Origin: Arthrobacter sp. SLBN-112
GTDB taxonomy: Bacteria > Actinomycetota > Actinomycetes > Actinomycetales > Micrococcaceae
Length of the DNA: 64,000 nucleotides
Assembly (NCBI RefSeq): GCF_030944625.1
Contig: NZ_JAUSXY010000001.1
Span: 4,030,001 to 4,094,000, forward strand
Direction of reading: 5' to 3'
The notes beneath the pieces are model-generated. The model made no database searches. It was not told the origin of the DNA and worked only from the letters and a program-made list of their open reading frames with translations. Both the position numbers and the translations under genes were made by a program. Below are positions 44,409-52,699 of the stretch, piece by piece (position 1 is the stretch's first letter; each line of letters opens with the position of its first letter).

Positions 44409-45815
44409 TCACTTGAACGGTGACCGGTAGCGGATCTGAGAGTCCCTCGGCAACTGGATCCCATTCTGTGCCATCGCCCGCAATACCGAGTGACCGACAC
44501 CGAGCGGAAGCGACGCGGCGTTGTGCGCGAGTGCGACCGGGATGACCGCATTCGAGTAAAGCCGGGTCCGCACCCTGTCGAGAACTTCGCAGACAATGCG
44601 TAGGGTTGGATAGCTATCGAACTCCTCGGCCGCAGCACCTTCATACGGCAACACGCCAGCCTTCGGGGGAACCGTGATCACCAAGGGATCCCCCGATGTC
44701 GTTCGATAAATGAACCTTCGTCCATAAAATTCGTCTCGGCCGTACTCATGACCGTCCGGTCGGCCAGTCATGCGGTTAATATAGTCTGTCGTCAGCCGCA
44801 TGACGCTGCCCCTAGGAATAAGATCCGCGATGAGATCCGCATGCTCGACGAACCGACCCGTTTTCTCAATTCCCACGAGCAACGGCGCAGCGATGCCTTT
44901 AGACACTCCCCATTCGTTGACAGCATCATGATAGGTCTGCAGTCGGCGTTTCAGTGGCGCGACTACACCGAACAGAGCCAACGGTCCGTCCGTGATAAAG
45001 ATGGTGTGCCGTAAAACAGCTTCAGGCGCCTCGAGCTTCGTGCAAAAGTGCTCGAGGTAGCTGAGCGTCATCAGTCGTTCCGCCACGAGCATAACCCGTG
45101 TGATTGCGGTCTGGTTCGATCCTTCAGGGGAGTACTCGTCGTGCGTGCGCAGGACGTCCGCTAAGTACAGGGTAGCGTTGCATTCTGAGCAGGTGCCGCC
45201 AGATGCGTTGACTCGCGGAGCGTTGCCGCTCGTGAACCCGAACCCGCAGCTTGGACATGCGCGAATTGGGACACTCTCAGCCGGGTGCCCTGGCGTACCG
45301 TGCATGGCCAGAAGGGCGTCCGCCAGGGTGCTTGTGGAGTCCTGGTCAAAGCGGCTGGTGCATAGGAAGTGGTCTACCTCTTGTCGCCAAGTATCACGAC
45401 CGTTCTGGCCCGGGCGGATCAAACCAGATCCAGGGAGCGCGGCATCAAACGCAGCTTCTGAATGTGCCTCGCGAATCTGTCTCGGGTTCACAAAGGGGCC
45501 GTTGCCAGCCCTAACGATCTTGTCGAGGTCCAGAAAGGAACCGGCGATGCGGAGGTAGCCAACCTTAACGGTCGGATACTGTCTGGTGACTTCGACCTCA
45601 GAATCGGACCCATCGACGGTTATGGCGAACTTAACGTCTGCGGAAGGTGAAGGACTCGACAAAGAGTCGACAGGGACACACAGTGAAGTTACCCGATCGC
45701 TGTCTTCCGGTTTCGCTTGTGCGACCTCCCATCGGGCGAATGCCTCTTGGACAGCTTGGTTGCTGACGGTCGGTACGTGACCGAGCCGCGAGGCCCGCTC
45801 GTTCGGATAGGGCAT
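44409..45815 (-). CDS. NurA-domain nuclease with internal zinc ribbon
   Basis: NurA motifs are AITVDGSDSEVEV (about 65-77, first metal-binding Asp) and HTIFITDGPLALFG in the middle (second Asp). Between them is an unusual Cys4 zinc ribbon (ACPSCGFGF and GGTCSECNATLY). At 468 residues it is longer than archaeal NurA. It starts 2 bases beyond the stop of the HerA ATPase gene; HerA hexamers and NurA dimers form DNA-end processing machines, and bacterial versions act in anti-phage defence. Confidence 0.85.
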   Translation of the reverse strand: MPYPNERASRLGHVPTVSNQAVQEAFARWEVAQAKPEDSDRVTSLCVPVDSLSSPSPSADVKFAITVDGSDSEVEVTRQYPTVKVGYLRIAGSFLDLDKIVRAGNGPFVNPRQIREAHSEAAFDAALPGSGLIRPGQNGRDTWRQEVDHFLCTSRFDQDSTSTLADALLAMHGTPGHPAESVPIRACPSCGFGFTSGNAPRVNASGGTCSECNATLYLADVLRTHDEYSPEGSNQTAITRVMLVAERLMTLSYLEHFCTKLEAPEAVLRHTIFITDGPLALFGVVAPLKRRLQTYHDAVNEWGVSKGIAAPLLVGIEKTGRFVEHADLIADLIPRGSVMRLTTDYINRMTGRPDGHEYGRDEFYGRRFIYRTTSGDPLVITVPPKAGVLPYEGAAAEEFDSYPTLRIVCEVLDRVRTRLYSNAVIPVALAHNAASLPLGVGHSVLRAMAQNGIQLPRDSQIRYRSPFK

Positions 45816-45817
45816 CG

Positions 45818-47836
45818 TCAGTAAACCTCAGGGCTGTCAGGCAGGAGCGGGAGGAGGCCAGCGGTGATGCGTGCCTCGTTGATCATGTCGTGGTCGAACT
45901 TAGCGATTTGCACCGGAACTATGTACTTGCCTGAATATGTCTTCATACGGACGAATCCGATGTCTTCGCAGCGGCGAAGACTGTCGGCCCAAGTCTTGAA
46001 ATCATAATAGTGCGAGAGCTCCCGCGTCTCATTGTCCGAGTTCAAGTGTGCGACCAGCCAGTTTGACGTGTTGGAAAGAACTCGTTGGTCGACACTGGAC
46101 ACCTCCTGCGTTGCATACATCATGCCGACTTTGTACTTCGCGGCCTCCTTTGACAACCGCACCCAAGGATCGGAATCCGTTTCCCGCTTGCCCCGTTCGA
46201 ACAGGTTGTGCGCCTCTTCGACTACGATTTGGAAAGGACGGGGCTCCTTGCCAGCGGAGAATTCGTCCCGCGCGTAATCAAGCAAGGTCGTCACAATCCT
46301 CTCGGACAAGGTCTTTACAACAGTGCCGTTTCCTTGGGACAGGTCTATGATAACGAGCCTCCCAGCCTGCATGTCGCCCCAGACGAGCTCCCCGATTTCG
46401 CCTATGGCCGCTGGGTCGTGGAACGGCTTCAGCCGCTTGATTGCAGCATCGCCGGCTCGGCCTTCCATTGCCTTTAGTATGTCTCCAAGCTCGCCGCCGT
46501 CGAAGGCCGTCTTCCACGAGTCAGACAGGGCACCGGTCCCGTTTTTCGCGCGCAGCCATTCGAGCAACTCCTTGGCGCCCTGGGTAGTCCCAAGCCAAGC
46601 GTATTTATCATTACCGGCCACTCCCGCGAATTTCGGCGTCGGCTCCGTCAGTTCCTTCACCAGATCCTTGGTGAGAGTCACACGGACCCTGGACAAGTTA
46701 CCGGAAACTCCAGCTCGGTGAAGGAGTGCGTAGAAGGCCAGTCTGTTCCGCTCAAAGTGGTTGACGGCCGAGTAGTCCGTCGAAGGCGGCTCGACCATAC
46801 TTACGGCTCGGAACCCGGCCATGTACTGGGCGCCAGCTGATCCCGATGTTGCAACCTCTTGCTGGACCATCTGCCAGACAGTCTGCAGGCTTGCTGAGTC
46901 CAGAAAATTGATTCGCAGCGGCCGCTCCACGGGCTTTGCAGGATCTGGCTTCTCCTTATAGATGCGAACTTCATCCGCGGTGTCGCCAAGGAGACGCAGA
47001 CCGGTCCCGTCCTGTTCGTTCACGTTTGCATATTCGCCCTGAGGGTCGAAGATGAGCTGGCCTATCCGCTCTCCCCTGGCTACGCCGTGCTGAAATACGG
47101 CTGTCACCACGGTCTTGATGGTGTTGGACTTGCCTGTGCGAGTCATTCCGAATACCGCAGTCTTACGTGAGATGAAGTCAGTTACGTGAACGCGTACTTC
47201 GGCGCTAGCAGTCCCAGCCATGCGCGCCCGGCGCATCGTCGACGCGAAGCGGACGGTCCCGAGAGGCAGTGTGTTGTCCTGGCCAGTCTCGGGGTAGGAG
47301 GCGAGCCAGGAAAGAACTTCCGGGGAGGGGAGGAAAACTTGGTATTTAGCGGATGAGACGACATTATCGATGTCCGCCCCGAACTCGAGGGTCGCGCTTC
47401 CCGACTCCATTGCATAGAAGGTGCCAATGACCTCGCAGTCAAATGCCGACTGCTGCAGTTCGTCTCGAGTTAGCGTGTCGGTAACGTCGTCGAAGGATCG
47501 TCCACTCGTTGTGGCGTCCCTTACAACCGCGAGGCGAGTCTGGACGAGATCGGCCTCGTTCGGCAGCGGTGCCGTGCCTCTGACGCGGAGGAGGATGAGT
47601 TCTTCGTCATCCAGAACAAAGCCAGCATCGGTCTGGTTTCCAGCTGCTGCTAGGAGATAGCCTCCTAGCGGCACCCCACCAGCTTCGTGCTTCCGATAGT
47701 CATCTGTGAGGACCACCGCTTGGTTGTAGTCCAGCCGGTAGATCCCGCCAATTGCCGTGCACTTCTTGTTGATGAGCTCGGCCAGCGGGCTGAGGGCCTT
47801 CGTCTTGTTAGCCACGGCAGTGACGATGCTAGTCAT
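45818..47836 (-). CDS. herA: HerA-type hexameric DNA translocase (DUF87 ATPase)
   Basis: ATG at 47836 has AAAGG upstream. The N-terminal HAS barrel (about 1-220) is followed by the RecA-like core: Walker A GMTRTGKSN (230-238), QLIFDPQGEYANVNE, and Walker B FQIVVEEAHNLF, with the arginine-finger region MMYATQEVSSVDQRVLSN. It forms a hexameric pump that threads double-stranded DNA to its NurA partner encoded directly downstream. Length (672 aa) suits bacterial defence HerA proteins. Confidence 0.9.
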   Translation of the reverse strand: MTSIVTAVANKTKALSPLAELINKKCTAIGGIYRLDYNQAVVLTDDYRKHEAGGVPLGGYLLAAAGNQTDAGFVLDDEELILLRVRGTAPLPNEADLVQTRLAVVRDATTSGRSFDDVTDTLTRDELQQSAFDCEVIGTFYAMESGSATLEFGADIDNVVSSAKYQVFLPSPEVLSWLASYPETGQDNTLPLGTVRFASTMRRARMAGTASAEVRVHVTDFISRKTAVFGMTRTGKSNTIKTVVTAVFQHGVARGERIGQLIFDPQGEYANVNEQDGTGLRLLGDTADEVRIYKEKPDPAKPVERPLRINFLDSASLQTVWQMVQQEVATSGSAGAQYMAGFRAVSMVEPPSTDYSAVNHFERNRLAFYALLHRAGVSGNLSRVRVTLTKDLVKELTEPTPKFAGVAGNDKYAWLGTTQGAKELLEWLRAKNGTGALSDSWKTAFDGGELGDILKAMEGRAGDAAIKRLKPFHDPAAIGEIGELVWGDMQAGRLVIIDLSQGNGTVVKTLSERIVTTLLDYARDEFSAGKEPRPFQIVVEEAHNLFERGKRETDSDPWVRLSKEAAKYKVGMMYATQEVSSVDQRVLSNTSNWLVAHLNSDNETRELSHYYDFKTWADSLRRCEDIGFVRMKTYSGKYIVPVQIAKFDHDMINEARITAGLLPLLPDSPEVY

Positions 47837-48200
47837 TTGGTGCCTTTCCATAGTGTTCGATCTCAAAGCGAAAATAGTCATTCGTTATCTTGACTCGAAC
47901 TTCTCAACTCCGCCGCTGGGGCAGTTAATTTCCACTTTGCTGTCGACGTCAGACGAAGGATGTCGGCCCCATAAGCAATTTCCGGGACCGATCGCTGCGC
48001 CTGGGTCCCCTTCAGACTGCAGATGGATGTATGGCTGCGCGGCTGCCATCAAGCCACGCGTTGCGTATTGTGATGGGCTGCTCCGTAGTTTGCCCCGGGA
48101 TTCCTGGGAGGCGAGTCGCATGATTGGATTATCAGTCGTCGCTCACGCCCGGTCATCCTGATTCCCATACCGGAGATACTAGCGGTGGCCCCCGACATTG
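47837..48200. other. Intergenic gap between PLD-helicase and HerA genes
   Basis: This 364-base gap upstream of herA holds no gene I can support. A 78-codon minus-strand frame (47885-48121) has no ribosome site or recognisable domain. The promoter of the HerA-NurA(-Dam) operon must lie here. Confidence 0.4.
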
Positions 48201-51200
48201 TTACTGCGCCACGGCAGCAGCCGTGGCAAACACATCAGCCGGCATGGGCCGGTGCAGCTTCCACGTGATGGAGATCGGCTTCTCCCCCGTGTGCTGGACA
48301 TAGTCCACCTGCCCGAGGCAGGTGTAGGGAACTGTTAGCCCGGTAACATCGTCTGCTGCGTTCCTCGTGAAGATCAGAATCTTCGAATTGTGCGACGCCC
48401 GGTCAAGATAGCGGCGGCCCGTCGGGCTGGTAGGCGAGGTCGCGTTCTGTGACTCCCAGTGAAACAACTCCGGGCTGATTGCATAGTCCCTGTACATCGT
48501 CGTCGCCGAGTGCTTCTTGTCGTTCTTGTTCAGGGTGACAAAGAAGGCGTCCGTGGACGTCGCAGGGCACCATGCAACGCCTTCCCGGTGTTGGACGTTC
48601 TTGCCCTGTTCCAGCGAGCCGTACTGCAGTGCCGCCAGAACCTCCTCGCGCCGGTAGGTGGCATGCGAGAGCAGCGGGATGTGCTGCAGGCCCGAGCCGA
48701 GACTCTTCGCGGCGTGTTTCGATGCAGCCACTCCAAGCTTCACGACCTGGCAAATCTCGCGGCACACAAACTGGTAGCCACGCAGATGGTTCAACCCGTC
48801 GTCGTACGTTTTGAACCCGCCGCCGTCATCCCAAAGTGTGTAAAAAAGCATTCGCGCAAGAGCCTGATCGCGCACGCCAAGCTCCGCGTATCGGGGAGCG
48901 TCGGGGGCAACCAGCATCGAATATGCGGCGGCACGTTCGGGATCGTCCACGTGAATCAGCCGGGCCATGCGGCCCAGCAGCTTCTTTTCCTCCGCGTCCG
49001 ACAGCTCCTCGAGCTTCCCCCGCAGCACCGTCTCCAGGGGTGATAGCCCCTCGATCAGCCCTGCCTGCCGGAGGTAACCGGTCCACGAGTCCCTGGTCGA
49101 ACGGTAGATCGTCTTCACGTCGTTCCCTGACCGCTCCAGATACGCCTCTAGCTCAGTTTCGGCATAAGAAGCAACGTCCCGGACGAGCTGCGCCCGGTTG
49201 AACCGCAGCTGTGCCTTGATGTTGTCCAACACCACCTTCTGCGCCACCCGGTCCAGCACGATCTGCGAGCCGGACGGTAGATACGGGAACTCGTCCTCGA
49301 CAGCCTTCTCCAGCTCCTTGCGCCCGTAGCCGGTCAACGCCCGGTAGCGCAGATCAAAGCGGAACTCACGGCGCTGCTGGCCGATGAAGTCCAGGACCGT
49401 CAGCACCGCTTTGCCCTCGGCACGGCGCAGCCCGCGTCCCAGCTGCTGGAGGAAGACGGTGGCGCTCTGCGTGGGCCGGAGCAGCAGGATGGTGTCCACC
49501 TGCGGCAGGTCCAGCCCTTCATTGAAAAGGTCGACGGCGAAGATGCAGTTGATCTCCCGCTGCCCCAGACGCCTGAGAGATTCCTCGCGGTCAGCATTGT
49601 CAGTGGTGCCATCGACGGCGACGGAGGCAATGCCGGCCCGGTTGAACACCTCGGCCATGTAGTGGGCGTGCTGCACCGAGACGCAGAAGCCGATGGCCCG
49701 CATATGGTCGGTGCTGGTGACCTTGTCGCGGAGCTCACGGATCACCTTGGCGGCCCGGGCGTCGTTCCCTGTGTAGAGGACGCTCAGCTGGGTGGTGTCG
49801 TAGTTGCCGCGTTTCCATTCCAACTGGCTGAGGTCGACGTCGTCCGAGACGCCAAAGTAGTGGAACGGTACCAGCAGGTCAGCGTCCAGGGCGTCCCAGA
49901 GGCGAAGTTCGCTGGCGGTACGCCCGTCGAAGAACTGTTTGGCGACGTCGACTCCGTCACCGCGCTCCGGTGTAGCCGTGAGCCCGAGAAGCTGCTGCGG
50001 CTGCAGGTGGTCCAGCAGGCGGCGGTACGTGGGCGCCATGGCGTGGTGGAACTCATCGATGACGACGACGTCGAAGAAGTCAGGGTCGAGCTGCTCGATG
50101 CCGAGGGAAGACAGCGACTGGACGGAGGCGAAGATGTGTTTCCAATCCTGCGGCTTGTGGTCCCCCACGTAGAGCTCACCGAAGGCGCCGTCCTGCATGA
50201 CGTCTCGGTAGGCGCGCATCGCCTGCTTGAGAATCTCCTGACGATGGGCGACGAAGAGTAGTTTGAGGTCACGGCCGGCACCTTCGGACAGCCTTTTGTA
50301 ATCCAGGGCGGCGATGACAGTCTTGCCGGTTCCGGTGGCCGCCACCAGGAGGTTGTGATTGAATCCCTTGAGCCGCTCGGCTTCCAGGTCCTCCAGCATC
50401 TCCTCCTGGTGAAGGAACGGCTGAACCTCAAGACCGGTAGTTGCATCCGGCGCTGCTGTGCGATGGCCGCCGTTCCGTTCCAACGCAGCGTCCAGCTTTT
50501 CGCCGTCGCGCTCCGGGTCATAGCTCTGGAAAGCCCGCTGCTCCCAGTAGCTGTCGAAGGTGACCTTGAACTTCTGCAGGAGGGCGGGCGTTGCGACGGA
50601 ACTAAGGCGGACGTTCCACTCCAGCCCGTCGAGGAGAGCAGCCTGGCTCAGATTAGAGCTGCCGACGTAGGCGGTGTCGAAACCCGTGTTGCGGCGGAAC
50701 AGCCAGGCTTTGGCATGCAATCGAGTTGCCTGCGTTTCATAGCTGATCTTTACCTCGGCCCCGTACCGGTTGACGAGCTCGTCAATGGCGCGGCGTTCGG
50801 TGGCACCCATATATGTGGTGGTGATGACGCGTAGTTTTGCTCCGCGTTCTTTGAGCTGCTCAAACGCAGGCTCCAATAGCCGAAGGCCAGTCCAGCGGAC
50901 AAAGGCGCAGAGAAGGTCCACTGTGTCGGCGGACTCCATCTCGGCCCGGAGCTCAGCGGCGAGATTTGGATCGTCCTTGCTGTTGGTCAAAAGCGCTGAA
51001 TCACTGAGCTTCGTGGTTGGGCGGCGGAGCTGGCGCCGCTTTAGTCTGTCTGTGCGGTGGAGTGACTGAAGCTGGATCGGCCCGTGCAACAAAGTACGCG
51101 GATGCTCCAGTGCACGAAGTAGTCGGTTGACAACGACAACGCGGTCCTCTTGCCACGTTCTAGTTAGCATCTCCTTTACGGCCCCGGCAACATATCGCGA

Positions 51201-51356
51201 AAGGATCTCCGGGGCATCCTCGGCCCCGATTTCCGTGAATGACCCACGAACTGTCGACTCCACTTGGACCTGTTCCATGAGTGCGTCTGTGACCAGAAGT
51301 TCGTATAGCCCCTCGGGCAGCCCGCCGGAATTGAGCTTCCCAATAAGTTCATTCAC
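48201..51356 (-). CDS. PLD-nuclease/SF2 helicase/DUF3427 fusion protein
   Basis: Three parts in 1,051 residues. A phospholipase D-type nuclease domain (about 140-250) has a single HxK site, TRLHAKAWLF and VGSSNLSQAALLDGLEWN. An SF2 helicase core has VAATGTGKTVIAALDYK (Walker A, about 340-347), VVVIDEFHHA (motif II) and FLQQLGRGLRR (motif VI). A C-terminal DUF3427 region has ATSTDAFFVTLNKND and LFHWESQNATSPTS. The architecture is a DNA translocase with a nuclease, common in defence islands. It is divergent from the GHKL/PRTase-like pair; a single HxK suggests dimerisation. Confidence 0.9.
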   Translation of the reverse strand: MNELIGKLNSGGLPEGLYELLVTDALMEQVQVESTVRGSFTEIGAEDAPEILSRYVAGAVKEMLTRTWQEDRVVVVNRLLRALEHPRTLLHGPIQLQSLHRTDRLKRRQLRRPTTKLSDSALLTNSKDDPNLAAELRAEMESADTVDLLCAFVRWTGLRLLEPAFEQLKERGAKLRVITTTYMGATERRAIDELVNRYGAEVKISYETQATRLHAKAWLFRRNTGFDTAYVGSSNLSQAALLDGLEWNVRLSSVATPALLQKFKVTFDSYWEQRAFQSYDPERDGEKLDAALERNGGHRTAAPDATTGLEVQPFLHQEEMLEDLEAERLKGFNHNLLVAATGTGKTVIAALDYKRLSEGAGRDLKLLFVAHRQEILKQAMRAYRDVMQDGAFGELYVGDHKPQDWKHIFASVQSLSSLGIEQLDPDFFDVVVIDEFHHAMAPTYRRLLDHLQPQQLLGLTATPERGDGVDVAKQFFDGRTASELRLWDALDADLLVPFHYFGVSDDVDLSQLEWKRGNYDTTQLSVLYTGNDARAAKVIRELRDKVTSTDHMRAIGFCVSVQHAHYMAEVFNRAGIASVAVDGTTDNADREESLRRLGQREINCIFAVDLFNEGLDLPQVDTILLLRPTQSATVFLQQLGRGLRRAEGKAVLTVLDFIGQQRREFRFDLRYRALTGYGRKELEKAVEDEFPYLPSGSQIVLDRVAQKVVLDNIKAQLRFNRAQLVRDVASYAETELEAYLERSGNDVKTIYRSTRDSWTGYLRQAGLIEGLSPLETVLRGKLEELSDAEEKKLLGRMARLIHVDDPERAAAYSMLVAPDAPRYAELGVRDQALARMLFYTLWDDGGGFKTYDDGLNHLRGYQFVCREICQVVKLGVAASKHAAKSLGSGLQHIPLLSHATYRREEVLAALQYGSLEQGKNVQHREGVAWCPATSTDAFFVTLNKNDKKHSATTMYRDYAISPELFHWESQNATSPTSPTGRRYLDRASHNSKILIFTRNAADDVTGLTVPYTCLGQVDYVQHTGEKPISITWKLHRPMPADVFATAAAVAQ

Positions 51357-51493
51357 GCAGCCAGCATAGTAGTCAGCGTATGAGGTGGTAGGTCAGTTGC
51401 GTCACTTGGAAGCTAAATTATTCGCTTTTGCCCGCTATCTGATTCAATGCACAGACGGAAGTGCTGGCATTGATCTTTGAACGGAGACGTCGT

Positions 51494-52699
51494 ATGGGGA
51501 CTGCAACACTGCAACTAACCCGGCCGAATACGATTGAATCCTCCGAGAGATTACTCCAGCAGATCGTTGCAGACTCGTCCCAGCGCCTTGACCTTCGCAT
51601 ACCTCATGCACTCAAAGGTGACGATCTAGGGGGTTTGGCTTCCACACTCCAAGTGATCGCCACTTGGGCACGTCGCAATCCTCACGGACGCCTGCACACC
51701 TATGTCCCAAGCATCCACGATCAGTCAAGCCTGGAAAACCTGCTGGAGCATGACCACGGGCTTTTTTCTGTGCTAATGGCTCCGGTAGTGGTTGATAGGA
51801 GCGGAAACGATATCACCTATGCTGCCAGGCGAGACGCTATCCGTAGACTGGACCGCATTGCCGATTTTTCAGGTGCAAAAAGAGGCAGCGAGGCACTTAT
51901 AGCCGCAGCGGACCATACCTCTCGACATGAACCAGAAGCCCTTTACACTCCGGCTAGAGGATCGGCCAACGGCAAGCTCCGCAACGAAGGAGCAATGGCC
52001 CGTCTGGTACGTGAATTTGGCGGTCTCGTCCAGGTAGGCCCTCGGAGCAAAGAATTGCTTTTTCAAAATGTCGATCCGATCGCCCAGATCCTTCATGAGC
52101 TACTGGATAATACTCACCGGTACGCTCGGTTCCATACCGACGGTCTGACTGCACTCAACCCTTCTGTAAGGCTGGTGAAGGCCGAGGCTGTCGGCCAAAG
52201 CCTCGACGTGTTGGCAAGGCGAGTGAGAAACCAACCCCTCCTATACAACTATCTCCGACATGAGAGCCACGAATCTCCTCTGTACCAGGAATCTGTCGTT
52301 CGAGACATGCGACGATTTCTCGAGATAAGCGTTCTGGATACAGGCCCAGGAATTGCAGCGAGACGGCTCGATGAGCTTCAGCAGAGCGATAAACCATCCC
52401 TTCCTATGGAAATAAGCGCGCTTTTCGACTGTCTCCGCAAGCATGTCACGACTTCGTCAAATACATCTCGCGGGCTAGGCCTTGACCACGTGCAGTCAAC
52501 GCTCACAACTTTGCGGGGCTTCATTCGGATTCGCACCGGTCGAGTAGAACTAATTCGTGACTTCATCGCTTCACCATATTCTCCACTTGAAGACCAGGCC
52601 CTAAAGTGGGACCTCGATTTGGCAGAACAGAGTCGTCAGGACATATGCGGATCACTGGTAACAATGCTGATTCCAACCAATTTTCGCAGGGGAACTTAA
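51494..52699 (+). CDS. GHKL (histidine kinase-like) ATPase protein of an unrecognised two-gene system
   Basis: ATG at 51494 follows CGGAGA. The 401-residue protein has an uncharacterised N-terminal half (about 1-185) and a C-terminal GHKL ATPase: N box ILHELLDNTHRYA (199-211), G1 ISVLDTGPGIAARRL (around 281-287) and G2 TSRGLGLDHVQ (around 325-332). No histidine-phosphoacceptor, sensor or membrane segment is present, so it is not an ordinary sensor kinase. Its stop overlaps the next ATG (TAATG), giving tight coupling to the PRTase-like protein. It is divergent from the PLD-helicase gene in the defence island. Confidence 0.75.
   Translation: MGTATLQLTRPNTIESSERLLQQIVADSSQRLDLRIPHALKGDDLGGLASTLQVIATWARRNPHGRLHTYVPSIHDQSSLENLLEHDHGLFSVLMAPVVVDRSGNDITYAARRDAIRRLDRIADFSGAKRGSEALIAAADHTSRHEPEALYTPARGSANGKLRNEGAMARLVREFGGLVQVGPRSKELLFQNVDPIAQILHELLDNTHRYARFHTDGLTALNPSVRLVKAEAVGQSLDVLARRVRNQPLLYNYLRHESHESPLYQESVVRDMRRFLEISVLDTGPGIAARRLDELQQSDKPSLPMEISALFDCLRKHVTTSSNTSRGLGLDHVQSTLTTLRGFIRIRTGRVELIRDFIASPYSPLEDQALKWDLDLAEQSRQDICGSLVTMLIPTNFRRGT

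Noticed and set aside
47885..48121. 78-codon minus-strand frame upstream of herA
   Set aside because: No ribosome site, no recognised domain; kept only as an intergenic note.
51494..52699. GHKL protein as an ordinary two-component sensor kinase
   Set aside because: No phosphoacceptor histidine region, no sensor or membrane segment and no response regulator gene nearby.
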